Assembly (NCBI RefSeq): GCF_000526695.1
Contig: NZ_JAGO01000017.1
Location: forward strand, 48,497 to 112,496
Source: Carnimonas nigrificans ATCC BAA-78
GTDB taxonomy: Bacteria > Pseudomonadota > Gammaproteobacteria > Pseudomonadales > Halomonadaceae
Direction: 5' to 3'
Length of the DNA: 64,000 nt
Under the pieces are notes generated by a model, which made no database searches, was not told where the DNA came from, and worked only from the letters and a program-made list of their open reading frames with translations. The first letter of the stretch is position 1; the number at the start of each line of letters is the position of its first letter. This document shows, piece by piece, positions 54,666 to 63,641 of the stretch. The position numbers were made by a program, and so were the translations under genes.

Positions 54666-56485
54666 TAGTATACGTCCCGCTGGTAGCGTTTGGACTGCTG
54701 CAATTCGCGCAGCCAGGCGGCAGCGGCTTCTTCGTCCATGCCGCCGTGAGTGTGGGCAATTTCCATCAGGGTGGCGTGCACATCGTTTGCCATGCGGTCG
54801 CCATCGCCGCAGACATAGAAGTGTGCGCCCTGCGACAGCCACTCGAAGACTGCCTGGCCATGTTCACGCAGGCGATCCTGTACATACACCTTTTCGGCCT
54901 GATCGCGCGAGAAGGCGACATCAAAGCGCGTCAATAGCCCCTGTTCGCGCATTTTCAGCCACTCTGACTGATACAGGAAGTCGGTGTTGAAGTGCTGGTC
55001 GCCAAACAGCAGCCAGTTATCGCCAGTGGCACCTTCTTCTTCACGCTGTTGCAGGAAGGCGCGGAAAGGCGCAATACCGGTGCCTGGCCCCACCATGATG
55101 ATGGGCGTGCTGCCATCTTCCGGCAGCTTGAAGTTCTTGTTGTGGTCAATATAGATCGGGATGGTATCGCCCGGTTTCACGCGATCGGAGAGCCAGGTGC
55201 TGGTCACGCCACCACGGGCGCGGCCATGGGTTTCGTAGCGCACAATGCCGACGGTCAGATGCACTTCGTCGGGGTTGGCTTCCAGCGAAGAAGCGATCGA
55301 ATAGAGACGCGGCGGCAGCTTGCGCAGTGCACCCACTAATGCCTGCGGCGTCAGCCCCTTGATGGGGTAGTCGCGCAGCACGTCGATGATCTGGCGACCG
55401 TACAGCCACTGCTTCAGCTCTTCACGGTTATCTTCTTCCAGCAACCGCTTAAGCTCGGCGGAATCGGTCTGCTCGGCCCAGTGCTTGACCAGCGGGCGGG
55501 TCAGGGTAGTGACTTCCAGCTCTTGCAGCAGGGCGCTGCGCAGCAGGCGACCGTCGCCCAGGTCGTGATCGGCATTGAATTCGAGCAGCTCGATGATTTC
55601 ATCGACATAGCTCGGATCATTTTGCGGCACGATGCCCAGGGCATCTCCCGGCTGATAGTCAAGCCCCGAGCCTTCCAGCGACAGCTCGATATGGTGCGTC
55701 TCCTTGGCGGAGCCGCGTCCGTTAAGCTGGATCGATTCGAGCACTTCTGCCTGGAAAGGATGCTTGCGCGACCAAGTGGTGGCGGCTGGAGCGCCAGCGA
55801 CTGCCTGCGGCGCACTGGCAGCAGCAGTGGAGCCAGTATCGCCCTTCAGTGCATCGAAAGCGTTCAGTGCAGTGTCGATAAACTGCTCGGCAGTGTCGTC
55901 GTAATCGACATCGGCATCCACGCGGTCGTGAATGCGCTGGGCGCCAAGCTCGGCAAAGCGCTTGTCGGTGCGTTTGCCCATCTCGCAGAAAAATTCGTAG
56001 CTTGAATCCCCCAGCCCCAGCACCGCGAAGTGGCTGCCGTCGAGCTTGGGCGCCTTGCGGCCATCCAGCAGCTCATAGAAACCTTCTGCGGTATCAGGCG
56101 GCTCGCCTTCACCCTGGGTGCTGACCACAATCAGGTAGTGGCCGGGCTCCTTGAAATCCTTCTTGCTGATATCCGCCATGTCTACCAGACGGGTGGTGAA
56201 GCCACGCGCCTTGGCATGCTCCGCCGCTTGTTCGGCAACACGCTCGGCGTTGCCGGTTTGCGAGCCATACAGCACGGTCAGCGTGATCTCTGCGGCAGGT
56301 GAAGCTGCTGTGCCAGCACTTGCGGCAGGGGCGCTCGCCACAGTGCCATTGGCAGAGAGTGCGCTCACATAGCCAGCCAGCCAGGTCAACTGGTGAGCGT
56401 TGAGTCCCGCAAGTGCCTGATTCAGCCGTTCGGCCTGGTCAGCGGTAAGCGGACTATTGGTGTCGAGCAGCGGCCCATTCGACAT
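54665..56485 (-). CDS. cysJ: Sulfite reductase [NADPH] flavoprotein alpha subunit
   Basis: Passes electrons from NADPH through FAD and FMN to CysI. 606 residues: a flavodoxin domain with LYGSQTGNAERVAEQAAEHA (about residues 71-90), an FAD domain with RLYSIASSLEANPDEVHLTV (about 391-410), and an NADPH domain with MVGPGTGIAPFRAFLQQRE (about 461-479), ending in ELQQSKRYQRDVY as in CysJ. Followed by cysI in an overlapping operon; the usual third gene cysH is not here. Confidence 0.96.
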   Translation of the reverse strand: MSNGPLLDTNSPLTADQAERLNQALAGLNAHQLTWLAGYVSALSANGTVASAPAASAGTAASPAAEITLTVLYGSQTGNAERVAEQAAEHAKARGFTTRLVDMADISKKDFKEPGHYLIVVSTQGEGEPPDTAEGFYELLDGRKAPKLDGSHFAVLGLGDSSYEFFCEMGKRTDKRFAELGAQRIHDRVDADVDYDDTAEQFIDTALNAFDALKGDTGSTAAASAPQAVAGAPAATTWSRKHPFQAEVLESIQLNGRGSAKETHHIELSLEGSGLDYQPGDALGIVPQNDPSYVDEIIELLEFNADHDLGDGRLLRSALLQELEVTTLTRPLVKHWAEQTDSAELKRLLEEDNREELKQWLYGRQIIDVLRDYPIKGLTPQALVGALRKLPPRLYSIASSLEANPDEVHLTVGIVRYETHGRARGGVTSTWLSDRVKPGDTIPIYIDHNKNFKLPEDGSTPIIMVGPGTGIAPFRAFLQQREEEGATGDNWLLFGDQHFNTDFLYQSEWLKMREQGLLTRFDVAFSRDQAEKVYVQDRLREHGQAVFEWLSQGAHFYVCGDGDRMANDVHATLMEIAHTHGGMDEEAAAAWLRELQQSKRYQRDVY

Positions 56486-56829
56486 TGGAAATCCTCATCG
56501 TGTTCTTCTCTACAGCGCGGGAAGCATGCTAGCGATGCCAAAGTAGAAATAAAAGGTATGAAAACGAATCTGCTTATGCGTTCCTGTGCTTTGAAGTGGG
56601 ATCAAACTGCCGCACAAGCGCATACAGAGGGTTTTCGCAGTGCTTCTATCATAGGCTCCAATAGGTTCAGTATCTATTCAAGGCTTCTTAGGAAGGGGTT
56701 AAATTTTATTTATAGTTAATGAGAATGCCCGCCGCGCCACTGCCAACAGGCCAATGGCACAGCGATAGTGCGCCATCAGACGCCGCAGCGTGGTGCCGAC
56801 AGAAGTAACAGCAAGAGTAGAAGAGGGTG
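56486..56829. other. Intergenic region between cysJ and the monooxygenase gene
   Basis: About 340 bp holding the cysJ promoter. No gene, hairpin with T-run or repeat recognised. Confidence 0.5.
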
Positions 56830-58161
56830 CTAACTCGGCAGGGCTGGCTCCGCCAGCCCCAGCGTTTGGCGCAAGGTGCTCGGCTGATTGCTGATGGCAG
56901 CAAAGAGGCCGCGCCGCCGCAGTTCGGGCAGCAGGTTTTCCGCGAGCTGGTGCGCCCCGCGCTGGCTGCTGATCTGGATAATGAAGCCATCGGCAGCCCC
57001 GCTGCGCTGCCACTGCTCCATCTGGGTGGCAATGTGCTGAACGCTGCCGGCAAAGACCAGCGCCTTGAGGCGAAACAGTTGCTGGAGCGCCTGGCCCATG
57101 GTGGCGCCGCGCTGCCGAGCTTCACGCAACGGCTCCGAGAGCCAGGTGCCTTCATTGGCATGGGCATGAAGGATGTCAGCTTCCGTGATCGGCGTCAGAT
57201 CGGCTTCTGCCGTTGTCAACGAACGCTGCACGGCACGCCCGACCCGCTCGCGCAGTTCATCCAGTACGCAGTGCTGCGCAGCATAGTCGGCGAAGGCGCA
57301 TTCAGGCGTCACATCGTCATCCGTTACATGCAGCATCAGCTTCATCAGCAGCACCGGCGGCTGGCGCTCAACTCCCAATTGCCGCTGATACGTCGCCAGG
57401 GAAGCACGGTAGGCGAGTGCAGCATTCATATCGGTTTGCATCCCGAACACCACATCTGCGCTGCGCGCCGCCAACTGCTGACCGTGTGAGGATTGCCCCG
57501 CCTGAAAGATAGCCGGCTCGCGCTGGCAGGAAGGCTCGATATTGAGCGGGCCTGCCACATGGAAGAAGGTGCCGTGATGGTTGAGCGCCGAGATCTTCTC
57601 TTTATCGACGTAACGGCCACTGTGCCGGTCGCGCGACAGCGCATCGGGCGCATAGCTATGCCACAGGCCGCGTACCACATTCAGAAACTCTTCAGCTCTG
57701 GCGTAGCGGGTATGATGGTCATGCTGACTATCAAGGCCGAAGTTGCGCGCCGCCCGATCCCCCAGTGACGTGACCAGGTTCCAGGCGCAGCGCCCCTGCG
57801 AAAGATGATCGAGGCTCATCAGCTTGCGCGCCAGATTGTAAGGTTCGTTGTAAGAGGTCGAGAAGGTGCCCACCAGCCCAATGCGCTGTGTACGTGCCGC
57901 GAGAAAGCTGAGCAGCGACAGTGGTTCGAAGCGGGAGAGATAGTGGGGCGGCCCGTCAGGATCGGCAAATACTGCATCAGCGATAAACAGAAACGACAGC
58001 CCCGCGCGATCAAGGCATTGCGCCACGCTGCTGTACCAGTCGGGATTGATGGAAGCGTTGGCTGGCTCCTGCTCATCGAGCCACGCACGCTCATCGTCCG
58101 GCGCCCCTGAACCGGTCAGCATGGCGCCCAGGATAAGCGGGGAGGAGTGTGCAGGGTACAT
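56830..58161 (-). CDS. LLM-class flavin-dependent monooxygenase (NtaA/SnaA/DszA type)
   Basis: About 443 residues from the ATG at 58161. It has the luciferase-like start SSPLILGAMLTGSG, the stretch FEPLSLLSFLAARTQRIGLVGTFSTSYNEPYNLARKL-type (key parts about residues 85-120) and WNLVTS, then EPAIFQAGQSSHGQQLAARSA, all typical of the NtaA/SnaA/DszA subfamily. These enzymes use reduced FMN from a partner reductase and often take organosulfur or amine compounds; proximity to cysJ-cysI hints at sulfur scavenging but is no proof. The frame stays open to 58347 (62 more codons) and the ribosome binding site is not clear, so the start is uncertain. Confidence 0.75.
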   Translation of the reverse strand: MYPAHSSPLILGAMLTGSGAPDDERAWLDEQEPANASINPDWYSSVAQCLDRAGLSFLFIADAVFADPDGPPHYLSRFEPLSLLSFLAARTQRIGLVGTFSTSYNEPYNLARKLMSLDHLSQGRCAWNLVTSLGDRAARNFGLDSQHDHHTRYARAEEFLNVVRGLWHSYAPDALSRDRHSGRYVDKEKISALNHHGTFFHVAGPLNIEPSCQREPAIFQAGQSSHGQQLAARSADVVFGMQTDMNAALAYRASLATYQRQLGVERQPPVLLMKLMLHVTDDDVTPECAFADYAAQHCVLDELRERVGRAVQRSLTTAEADLTPITEADILHAHANEGTWLSEPLREARQRGATMGQALQQLFRLKALVFAGSVQHIATQMEQWQRSGAADGFIIQISSQRGAHQLAENLLPELRRRGLFAAISNQPSTLRQTLGLAEPALPS

Positions 58162-58579
58162 AAAAGGAGAACTTCCACTGAGATGAGAGGGGGTATCAGC
58201 GCCACGATATTGCCATGAGAATAGCCGAAGGGGCCCCTTGCTGCCAGCGCGTGATAGATAGCTCTCCCCTTGATAAAGGATAGCGTCAGCACGTTGAGCA
58301 TTCATTGCTGTATACGACCCAGATCCCGCCGTGACTACCATCGTCATCTCGCCCCGAGCGCTGGCACTATCGCCGTATAGTGCGATGGCTCAGGGCCGTT
58401 TGGCTTGACGTGAGGCAGCTGATGTTGCTTATGGATGGTCAAACGTTGATGCTTTATGTTTCCAGTATCAAACAATGGAAAGCGGGGTTGCACGGCTCAA
58501 CGTCACCATGACTCAAGAGCGTATTATGGTGCAGGGTTAAGAACAGCGCTTCACCAACATATAGAACAGGAGTCGGAGT
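58162..58579. other. Region between the monooxygenase and pap genes
   Basis: About 420 bp. The left 186 bp is an open extension of the monooxygenase frame. The rest must hold both divergent promoters; none is clear. AGGAGTCGGAG lies right before the pap start. Confidence 0.5.
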
Positions 58580-60070
58580 ATGTTCGAATCCGCTGAAATT
58601 GGCCGCAGCGTTGACAAGGCGACCTTCAAGGCTGAAGAAGCGTCATTGCGCGAGGCATTGCTGGAAGTACAGTACGAGCTGAAAGAGAAGGCGAACTTTC
58701 CGGTGCTGATCCTCATTAACGGGGTGGAAGGGGCTGGCAAGGGCGAGACGGTTAAACTGCTTAACGAGTGGATGGACCCGCGCCTGATTCAGGTCAACAC
58801 CTTTGATGCACCGACCGAGGAAGAGCTGGCGCGGCCACCCGCCTGGCGTTACTGGCGCGCATTACCGCCAAAAGGGCAGATGGGCGTGTTCTTTGGCAAC
58901 TGGTACAGCCAGATGTTGCGGGACAGAGTGCATGGTAATGGCAAGGAAGCGGCGCTGGATCAGGCCATTGACGATGCCGAGCGGCTGGAGCGCATGCTCT
59001 GCGATGAGGGAACGCTGATCTTCAAGTTCTGGTTTCACTTGTCCAGAAAAGAGATGAAGAAGCGTTTCAACGCGCTCAAGGATGACCCGCAGCGTAGCTG
59101 GCTCCTCACTCCGCTGGACGTGCAGCAGTCGAAGTCCTACGGCAAGTACGTGCGCCATGCCGAGCATGTGCTGCGCCACAGCAGCCGCGACTATGCGCCC
59201 TGGTATGTGATTGATGGCTTTGATCATTATTATCGTAGCCTGGCCGTGGGGCGTATCCTGCTTGAAGGCTTGCAGGCCGCCCTGGAGCGCACGGGGCAGG
59301 AGCAGAACCAGAGCACGCCGCATACCGCACTGGTGTCGAGCCAGGATAATCGCGGCTTGCTGGATAGACTGGACCTGAGTCAGGCGCTGGAAAAGCATGA
59401 GTACAAAAAGCAACTGGCCAGTGAACAGGCACGGCTCTCCAGCTTGATGCGCGACAAGCGCATGCAGCGTCATACGTTGATCGCGGCCTTTGAAGGTAAC
59501 GACGCCGCTGGCAAAGGAGGGGCCATTCGCCGTGTCACCGGTGCCCTCGACCCACGCCAGTACCATATTGTGCCGGTGGCAGCCCCCACCGAGGAAGAGC
59601 GCGCCCAGCCCTACCTATGGCGCTTCTGGCGCAATATTCCGGCACGCGGCAAGTTCACCATCTTCGATCGTACCTGGTATGGCCGAGTGTTGGTGGAGCG
59701 GGTTGAAGGCTTTTGTTCCGAAGTCGAATGGCTGCGCGCCTATAACGAGATCAACGACTTCGAAGAGCACTTGAGCAATGCCGGTGTCATTCTGGTCAAG
59801 TTCTGGCTGGCCATTGATCAGGACACCCAGTTGCAGCGCTTTCAGGCGCGCGAAAACATCCCCTTCAAACGCTTCAAGATCACGGAAGAGGATTGGCGTA
59901 ACCGCGAGAAATGGGATGACTACGCCAACGCGGTAAGTGACATGGTAGATCGCACCAGTAGCGAAATCGCGCCCTGGACGCTGGTGGAAGCCAATGACAA
60001 ACGCTTTGCTCGGGTCAAGGTGCTGCGCACCATCAACGACGCCATCGAAGCGGCGTTTGACAAGGAGTGA
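58580..60070 (+). CDS. pap: Polyphosphate:AMP phosphotransferase (two-domain PPK2)
   Basis: 496 residues with two PPK2 domains in tandem. Each has a Walker A loop: INGVEGAGKGETVKLL (about residues 48-63) and FEGNDAAGKGGAIRRV (about 305-320). Each also has the lid and acidic motifs: PTEEELARPPAWRYWR and PTEEERAQPYLWRFWR; then FFGNWYSQMLRDR and FDRTWYGRVLVER. Two-domain class II PPK2 enzymes use polyphosphate to convert AMP to ADP. A strong ribosome binding site and a downstream hairpin show a single-gene unit. Confidence 0.93.
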   Translation: MFESAEIGRSVDKATFKAEEASLREALLEVQYELKEKANFPVLILINGVEGAGKGETVKLLNEWMDPRLIQVNTFDAPTEEELARPPAWRYWRALPPKGQMGVFFGNWYSQMLRDRVHGNGKEAALDQAIDDAERLERMLCDEGTLIFKFWFHLSRKEMKKRFNALKDDPQRSWLLTPLDVQQSKSYGKYVRHAEHVLRHSSRDYAPWYVIDGFDHYYRSLAVGRILLEGLQAALERTGQEQNQSTPHTALVSSQDNRGLLDRLDLSQALEKHEYKKQLASEQARLSSLMRDKRMQRHTLIAAFEGNDAAGKGGAIRRVTGALDPRQYHIVPVAAPTEEERAQPYLWRFWRNIPARGKFTIFDRTWYGRVLVERVEGFCSEVEWLRAYNEINDFEEHLSNAGVILVKFWLAIDQDTQLQRFQARENIPFKRFKITEEDWRNREKWDDYANAVSDMVDRTSSEIAPWTLVEANDKRFARVKVLRTINDAIEAAFDKE

Positions 60071-60224
60071 GCGCATCGCCTGCCGCTATAGCCTGACTAT
60101 CACCAAGCGATAGGCGGAACTGCCAGTGTATGCGCACCCTCCATGTTCTTCTCGCCAATAGTGCAACGAAGAAGCCCCGTGAAGGCCGGGTAAAAGCCTG
60201 ACAGTTCGAATACAAGCCGAAGGT

Positions 60225-60250
60225 ATGCCTCCATCAATGGATGGAGGCAT
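60225..60250 (+). terminator. Terminator after pap
   Basis: Perfect 11-bp stem ATGCCTCCATC/GATGGAGGCAT with AATG loop, followed by TGTTGTTT. Confidence 0.8.
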
Positions 60251-60369
60251 TGTTGTTTCTGCTACGTGGGGTAGTTTGATAAACCTTGATGTTGTGGCGG
60301 GTTGACTGGATAACTTTGAATGAATACTATGAGTATCATTTAATTGATTGTCGTCGAGAAACAGTGCTA

Positions 60370-62085
60370 ATGACTCCAGATAGATATAGCCACGTTGAAT
60401 CAAGGAAGAAAGAGGGAGCACACTATACTCCTACTATAATTGCAGATTTCATATCCCAGCGTATTTTGGCTGATGTTAAACTCGGCGAAAAAGTGCAGAT
60501 CGCTGATCCTGCAGTGGGAGATGGTGAATTACTGGTTAGTTTAATCTCTGCATTAAAACGACGGTCAATGAATCACATTGAAGTGCATGCGTTTGATACG
60601 AATGAGAAGGCCCTTAACATCACAAGGGAACGTCTAAAACAGCTGCATAGTGATGTGCCTATTGAAATTCATCACAAAGATTTTTTACAAGTTTGCTTGG
60701 AACGAGAAACGTTTCTGGGAGAAATGGATGCATCAATACCCTCTTTTGATATTATAATAGCTAATCCTCCTTATATTAGAACTCAAGTTCTTGGAGCCGA
60801 CCAAGCTAAACTACTAAGTCAGAATTTTGGCTTGAAAGGACGGCTAGATGTATATCAGGCATTTTTGGTAGCAATGAAGTCTGTTATGAAGCCAAATGGT
60901 GTCGCTGGCGTTATAGTCTCGAACCGTTTTATGACAACAAAGGGAGCTGGGGAATTTCGTAAAACGCTTTATGATGAGTATTCTATTAAAGGAATATGGG
61001 ACTTTGGTGATACAAAGGTTTTCGACGCTGCTGTTTTGCCTGCTGTGATGGTTATGGGAGTAAATAGCTCATCTAGAAATGATTCTGTCCCCTTTTCTTC
61101 GATATACTTCTATGAAAAGGAGCTAAATAAGAAAAATTTACCGCATGTGAGTAATCAAATTGAAGCGCTTTCATTTTCAGGTCTTGTTACGAATCCAAAA
61201 TCCGCGTATATGGTTAAGCATGGCCATCTAACTTTTGACTCGAAATCATCGGACATTTGGCGCCTTCAAGATGAAAAATCTGAAAAATGGCTAGGTAAAG
61301 TTGATGCTAAAACTTGGTGTAGATTTAAAGACATAGGGAAGATTCGGGTTGGAGTAAAGACTACGGCGGATAATGTTTTTATCCGCACTAATTGGGAAAA
61401 GGAAGTTGGTTATATTCCTGAACTTGTCGAGCCTCTAGTTACCCATCTAGTCGCAGCTAGATTTAAATGCAATGATAATGAAAAAAAGTCTATCCTTTAT
61501 ACTCATCATGTGGTCAATGGGAAGCGGTCTGTGTATGATATTGAAAAATTTCCGATAACCAAAAAATATCTTGAATCCAAGAAAGAGCAGCTTTCTTCAA
61601 GGAAATATATTGCTAAAGCAAAGCGTCTTTGGTATGAAATTTGGGTTCCTCAGAACCCTGCATTATGGGGTACAGATAAAGTTATTTTTCGCGACATAAC
61701 TGAACAACCAACTTTCTGGTTGGATCTCGATGGCTCCATCGTAAATGGAGATTGTTATTGGATGATTCGCGAAAACGAAGCTATGCCAGAGGATATTTTA
61801 TGGCTGCTCTTGGCGGTTGCCAATTCGGGCTTTATAGAAGAGTTCTATGATTTAAAATTTCAGAATAAACTCTATTCAAATAAACGGAGGTTTATTACCC
61901 AGTATGTTGAGCAGTTTCCTGTGCCAGATCCTAATCGAGAGGAGTCAAAAGAAATAGTAAAATTAACTAAAGAGCGTTATCATGAAAATGATAAAAGTAA
62001 GCATATGCAATTGGAACAGAATATTGACCAATTAATATGGTCAATATTCGATGTTCCACATATTGAAAAAATTCTCAAGGATTGA
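60370..62085 (+). CDS. N6-adenine DNA methyltransferase of a type II restriction-modification system
   Basis: 571 residues. Motif I (SAM binding) reads IADPAVGDGELLVSL (about residues 44-58) and the catalytic motif IV reads IIIANPPYIRTQV (about 127-139). The long C-terminal half with WYEIWVPQNPALW and FQNKLYSNKRRFITQYVEQFPVP resembles TaqI/Eco57I-type specificity domains. AT-rich, unlike pap. It converges with the restriction gene, and their 3' ends overlap by 11 bp. The start at 60370 has only a weak ribosome binding site; no better in-frame ATG exists. Recognition site unknown. Confidence 0.88.
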   Translation: MTPDRYSHVESRKKEGAHYTPTIIADFISQRILADVKLGEKVQIADPAVGDGELLVSLISALKRRSMNHIEVHAFDTNEKALNITRERLKQLHSDVPIEIHHKDFLQVCLERETFLGEMDASIPSFDIIIANPPYIRTQVLGADQAKLLSQNFGLKGRLDVYQAFLVAMKSVMKPNGVAGVIVSNRFMTTKGAGEFRKTLYDEYSIKGIWDFGDTKVFDAAVLPAVMVMGVNSSSRNDSVPFSSIYFYEKELNKKNLPHVSNQIEALSFSGLVTNPKSAYMVKHGHLTFDSKSSDIWRLQDEKSEKWLGKVDAKTWCRFKDIGKIRVGVKTTADNVFIRTNWEKEVGYIPELVEPLVTHLVAARFKCNDNEKKSILYTHHVVNGKRSVYDIEKFPITKKYLESKKEQLSSRKYIAKAKRLWYEIWVPQNPALWGTDKVIFRDITEQPTFWLDLDGSIVNGDCYWMIRENEAMPEDILWLLLAVANSGFIEEFYDLKFQNKLYSNKRRFITQYVEQFPVPDPNREESKEIVKLTKERYHENDKSKHMQLEQNIDQLIWSIFDVPHIEKILKD

Positions 62086-63187
62086 ACACTGAAGTTCCTT
62101 TGTGTCTTTCAAAAAATTCCATAGACATTGATCTTTGACATTTAAAATTTTTCTCCGGAACGTATGTGAAATGCAATCCCAGACGGCTTCCAGGGCAGAG
62201 CACGATGCCGTCTATGCAGTATGTATCAGGATTGGTAAGAACTATTAGATAGCGTATATTTTGGGTAGTAAAGCTTTCGCAACCTTTAATCGGCTCTTCG
62301 AATTCGGGACTATAGAGCCCAAGGTCAACCGTCGGAGAGTCTTGAAGTTTTACCTCTAGCGCCTGATTTTTGATATCAGGTAGTCCACCTGCTAAAAGAT
62401 CGCCTTGGCTAACAATGTACCCCAATGCCCGAGCAACCATTCCTTCAAGAGTTTGCCCCCGAGTTTTAGTGGACGCTGGTGGTATATGCTGTCCCATAAG
62501 TTTTTCCAAAACAATCTCTTTTATTGTCGAAAGCGGGAGCAGAGACTCGGGACTTGGATCTTGATGGATATTGTATTGAGAAAGGTTTTTTTGATTACCT
62601 GACGCACCTATTTGAATTTCATCATCATAGAAAAGTATAGAACCTGGTTGAGCCAAAACGTTCTGACGTGCTGTTGAAGAGATAATCATCTGGCTTTTTA
62701 CGGTTGGTTTTCCAAATTTTCCGTATTTTTCAACGATATAGTTTGGCGTCAGCACAGCAATGCCAGATACCACTTTTTGCTCTGGGTCTATTTTTACGAA
62801 TACGAATCGAACTTCGTTGGCTAAAAGCTTACTTCCGTCATTATATTGGACTTGGACGGATTCAATGTTAGGGTTTCGGTTCCATACCTGCAGGTTATAT
62901 GAAGTACCGGTTGTAACAATGTAAGTATCTAGGTATTCGAGTAGAATCTTTGGCACGCCCTTACCCCTCGGGGGCATTATGCGGTAGGAGCCCATTGAGG
63001 CGCTCTCCGGCAAAGCGCCATTAGCGAGGGTTTGAGCAACCAACTTCCTAATGTTGGATCCATCGGTTCTAGACTTATAAGTTAACTCGAAAGGATGTCC
63101 TATTAAACAACTCAGTCGGTTTGCAATTTCTTCGGGAGGTGTTAAACAATTCTTTGATTGTGGCGGCAGTTTGAACTTTTTATCCAT
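62075..63187 (-). CDS. Type II restriction endonuclease, PD-(D/E)XK fold
   Basis: 370 residues. The likely catalytic segment is GGLPDIKNQALEVKLQDSP (about residues 267-285), with Asp, then Glu-x-Lys at the usual spacing for PD-(D/E)XK nucleases. The function is inferred from this motif together with the neighbouring methyltransferase and C protein. The ATG is 7 bp past the stop of the C-protein gene, and its ribosome binding site (GGAG) lies in that gene's last codons, so both are on one transcript. AT-rich. Confidence 0.8.
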   Translation of the reverse strand: MDKKFKLPPQSKNCLTPPEEIANRLSCLIGHPFELTYKSRTDGSNIRKLVAQTLANGALPESASMGSYRIMPPRGKGVPKILLEYLDTYIVTTGTSYNLQVWNRNPNIESVQVQYNDGSKLLANEVRFVFVKIDPEQKVVSGIAVLTPNYIVEKYGKFGKPTVKSQMIISSTARQNVLAQPGSILFYDDEIQIGASGNQKNLSQYNIHQDPSPESLLPLSTIKEIVLEKLMGQHIPPASTKTRGQTLEGMVARALGYIVSQGDLLAGGLPDIKNQALEVKLQDSPTVDLGLYSPEFEEPIKGCESFTTQNIRYLIVLTNPDTYCIDGIVLCPGSRLGLHFTYVPEKNFKCQRSMSMEFFERHKGTSVFNP

Positions 63188-63194
63188 GTAATAT

Positions 63195-63425
63195 CTACTC
63201 CAGTGGTTTGCTCAGAAGGCTGGGAACATCGACACATAAAGCTGAAGCAATCACTTCCAATGAGCTTAAAGAGATATTACGTTCCCCGCGTTCTACCGCA
63301 CCGATATACGTTCGATGTAATCCAGATTTGTCCGCTAGTTGCTCCTGCGACAACCCTTGATTGCTACGCAAACGTCTAATATTCCTGGCAAGGGTGGTAG
63401 TAATTTCTTCGCTAGGTTTTCGCAT
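63195..63425 (-). CDS. C protein, transcriptional controller of the restriction gene
   Basis: 76-residue HTH protein of the Xre/Cro type: NIRRLRSNQGLSQEQLADKS (about residues 14-33) followed by GLHRTYIGAVERGERNISLS. Size, HTH type and position directly ahead of the endonuclease gene fit controller (C) proteins, which delay restriction until methylation is established. GGAG lies before the ATG. An upstream pair of symmetrical sites matches the known C-box pattern. Confidence 0.9.
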   Translation of the reverse strand: MRKPSEEITTTLARNIRRLRSNQGLSQEQLADKSGLHRTYIGAVERGERNISLSSLEVIASALCVDVPSLLSKPLE

Positions 63426-63468
63426 TGATACTCCAAAAGAAACTTTCTCGGAATTACAACTCTATGAT

Positions 63469-63493
63469 GCCTATAAATCTACAGACTATAAGT
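63469..63493 (-). promoter_or_regulatory. C-box operator pair of the controller
   Basis: On the minus strand ACTTATAGTC-TGTA-GATTTATAGGC, 44 bp upstream of the C-protein start. The first half matches the known C-box ACTTATAGTC closely, the second is diverged. Such a strong-then-weak pair supports autoactivation at low C and repression at high C. Confidence 0.75.
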
Positions 63494-63641
63494 AGCTAAT
63501 GATCAGCAAGGCGCTGAGGTAAGGGGCATTACCTAAGAGTGATTGGAGGAAGATGAAGTTTATGTTGGGTTGGAGACATGAAAAGTTTGCCAGGGCGAGA
63601 TGGGGGCAGCAGATCAGTTTATAGAATGAGGCATCAGACTA
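63494..63641. other. Region between the restriction island and the IS element
   Basis: About 150 bp. A 23-codon frame at 63553-63624 with GGAGGAAG upstream begins MKFMLGWRHEKFARARWGQQ, but it is too short to call. Confidence 0.35.

Noticed and set aside
63553..63624. 23-codon frame with a good ribosome binding site
   Set aside because: Too short, no family, and close to an IS end; could be chance.
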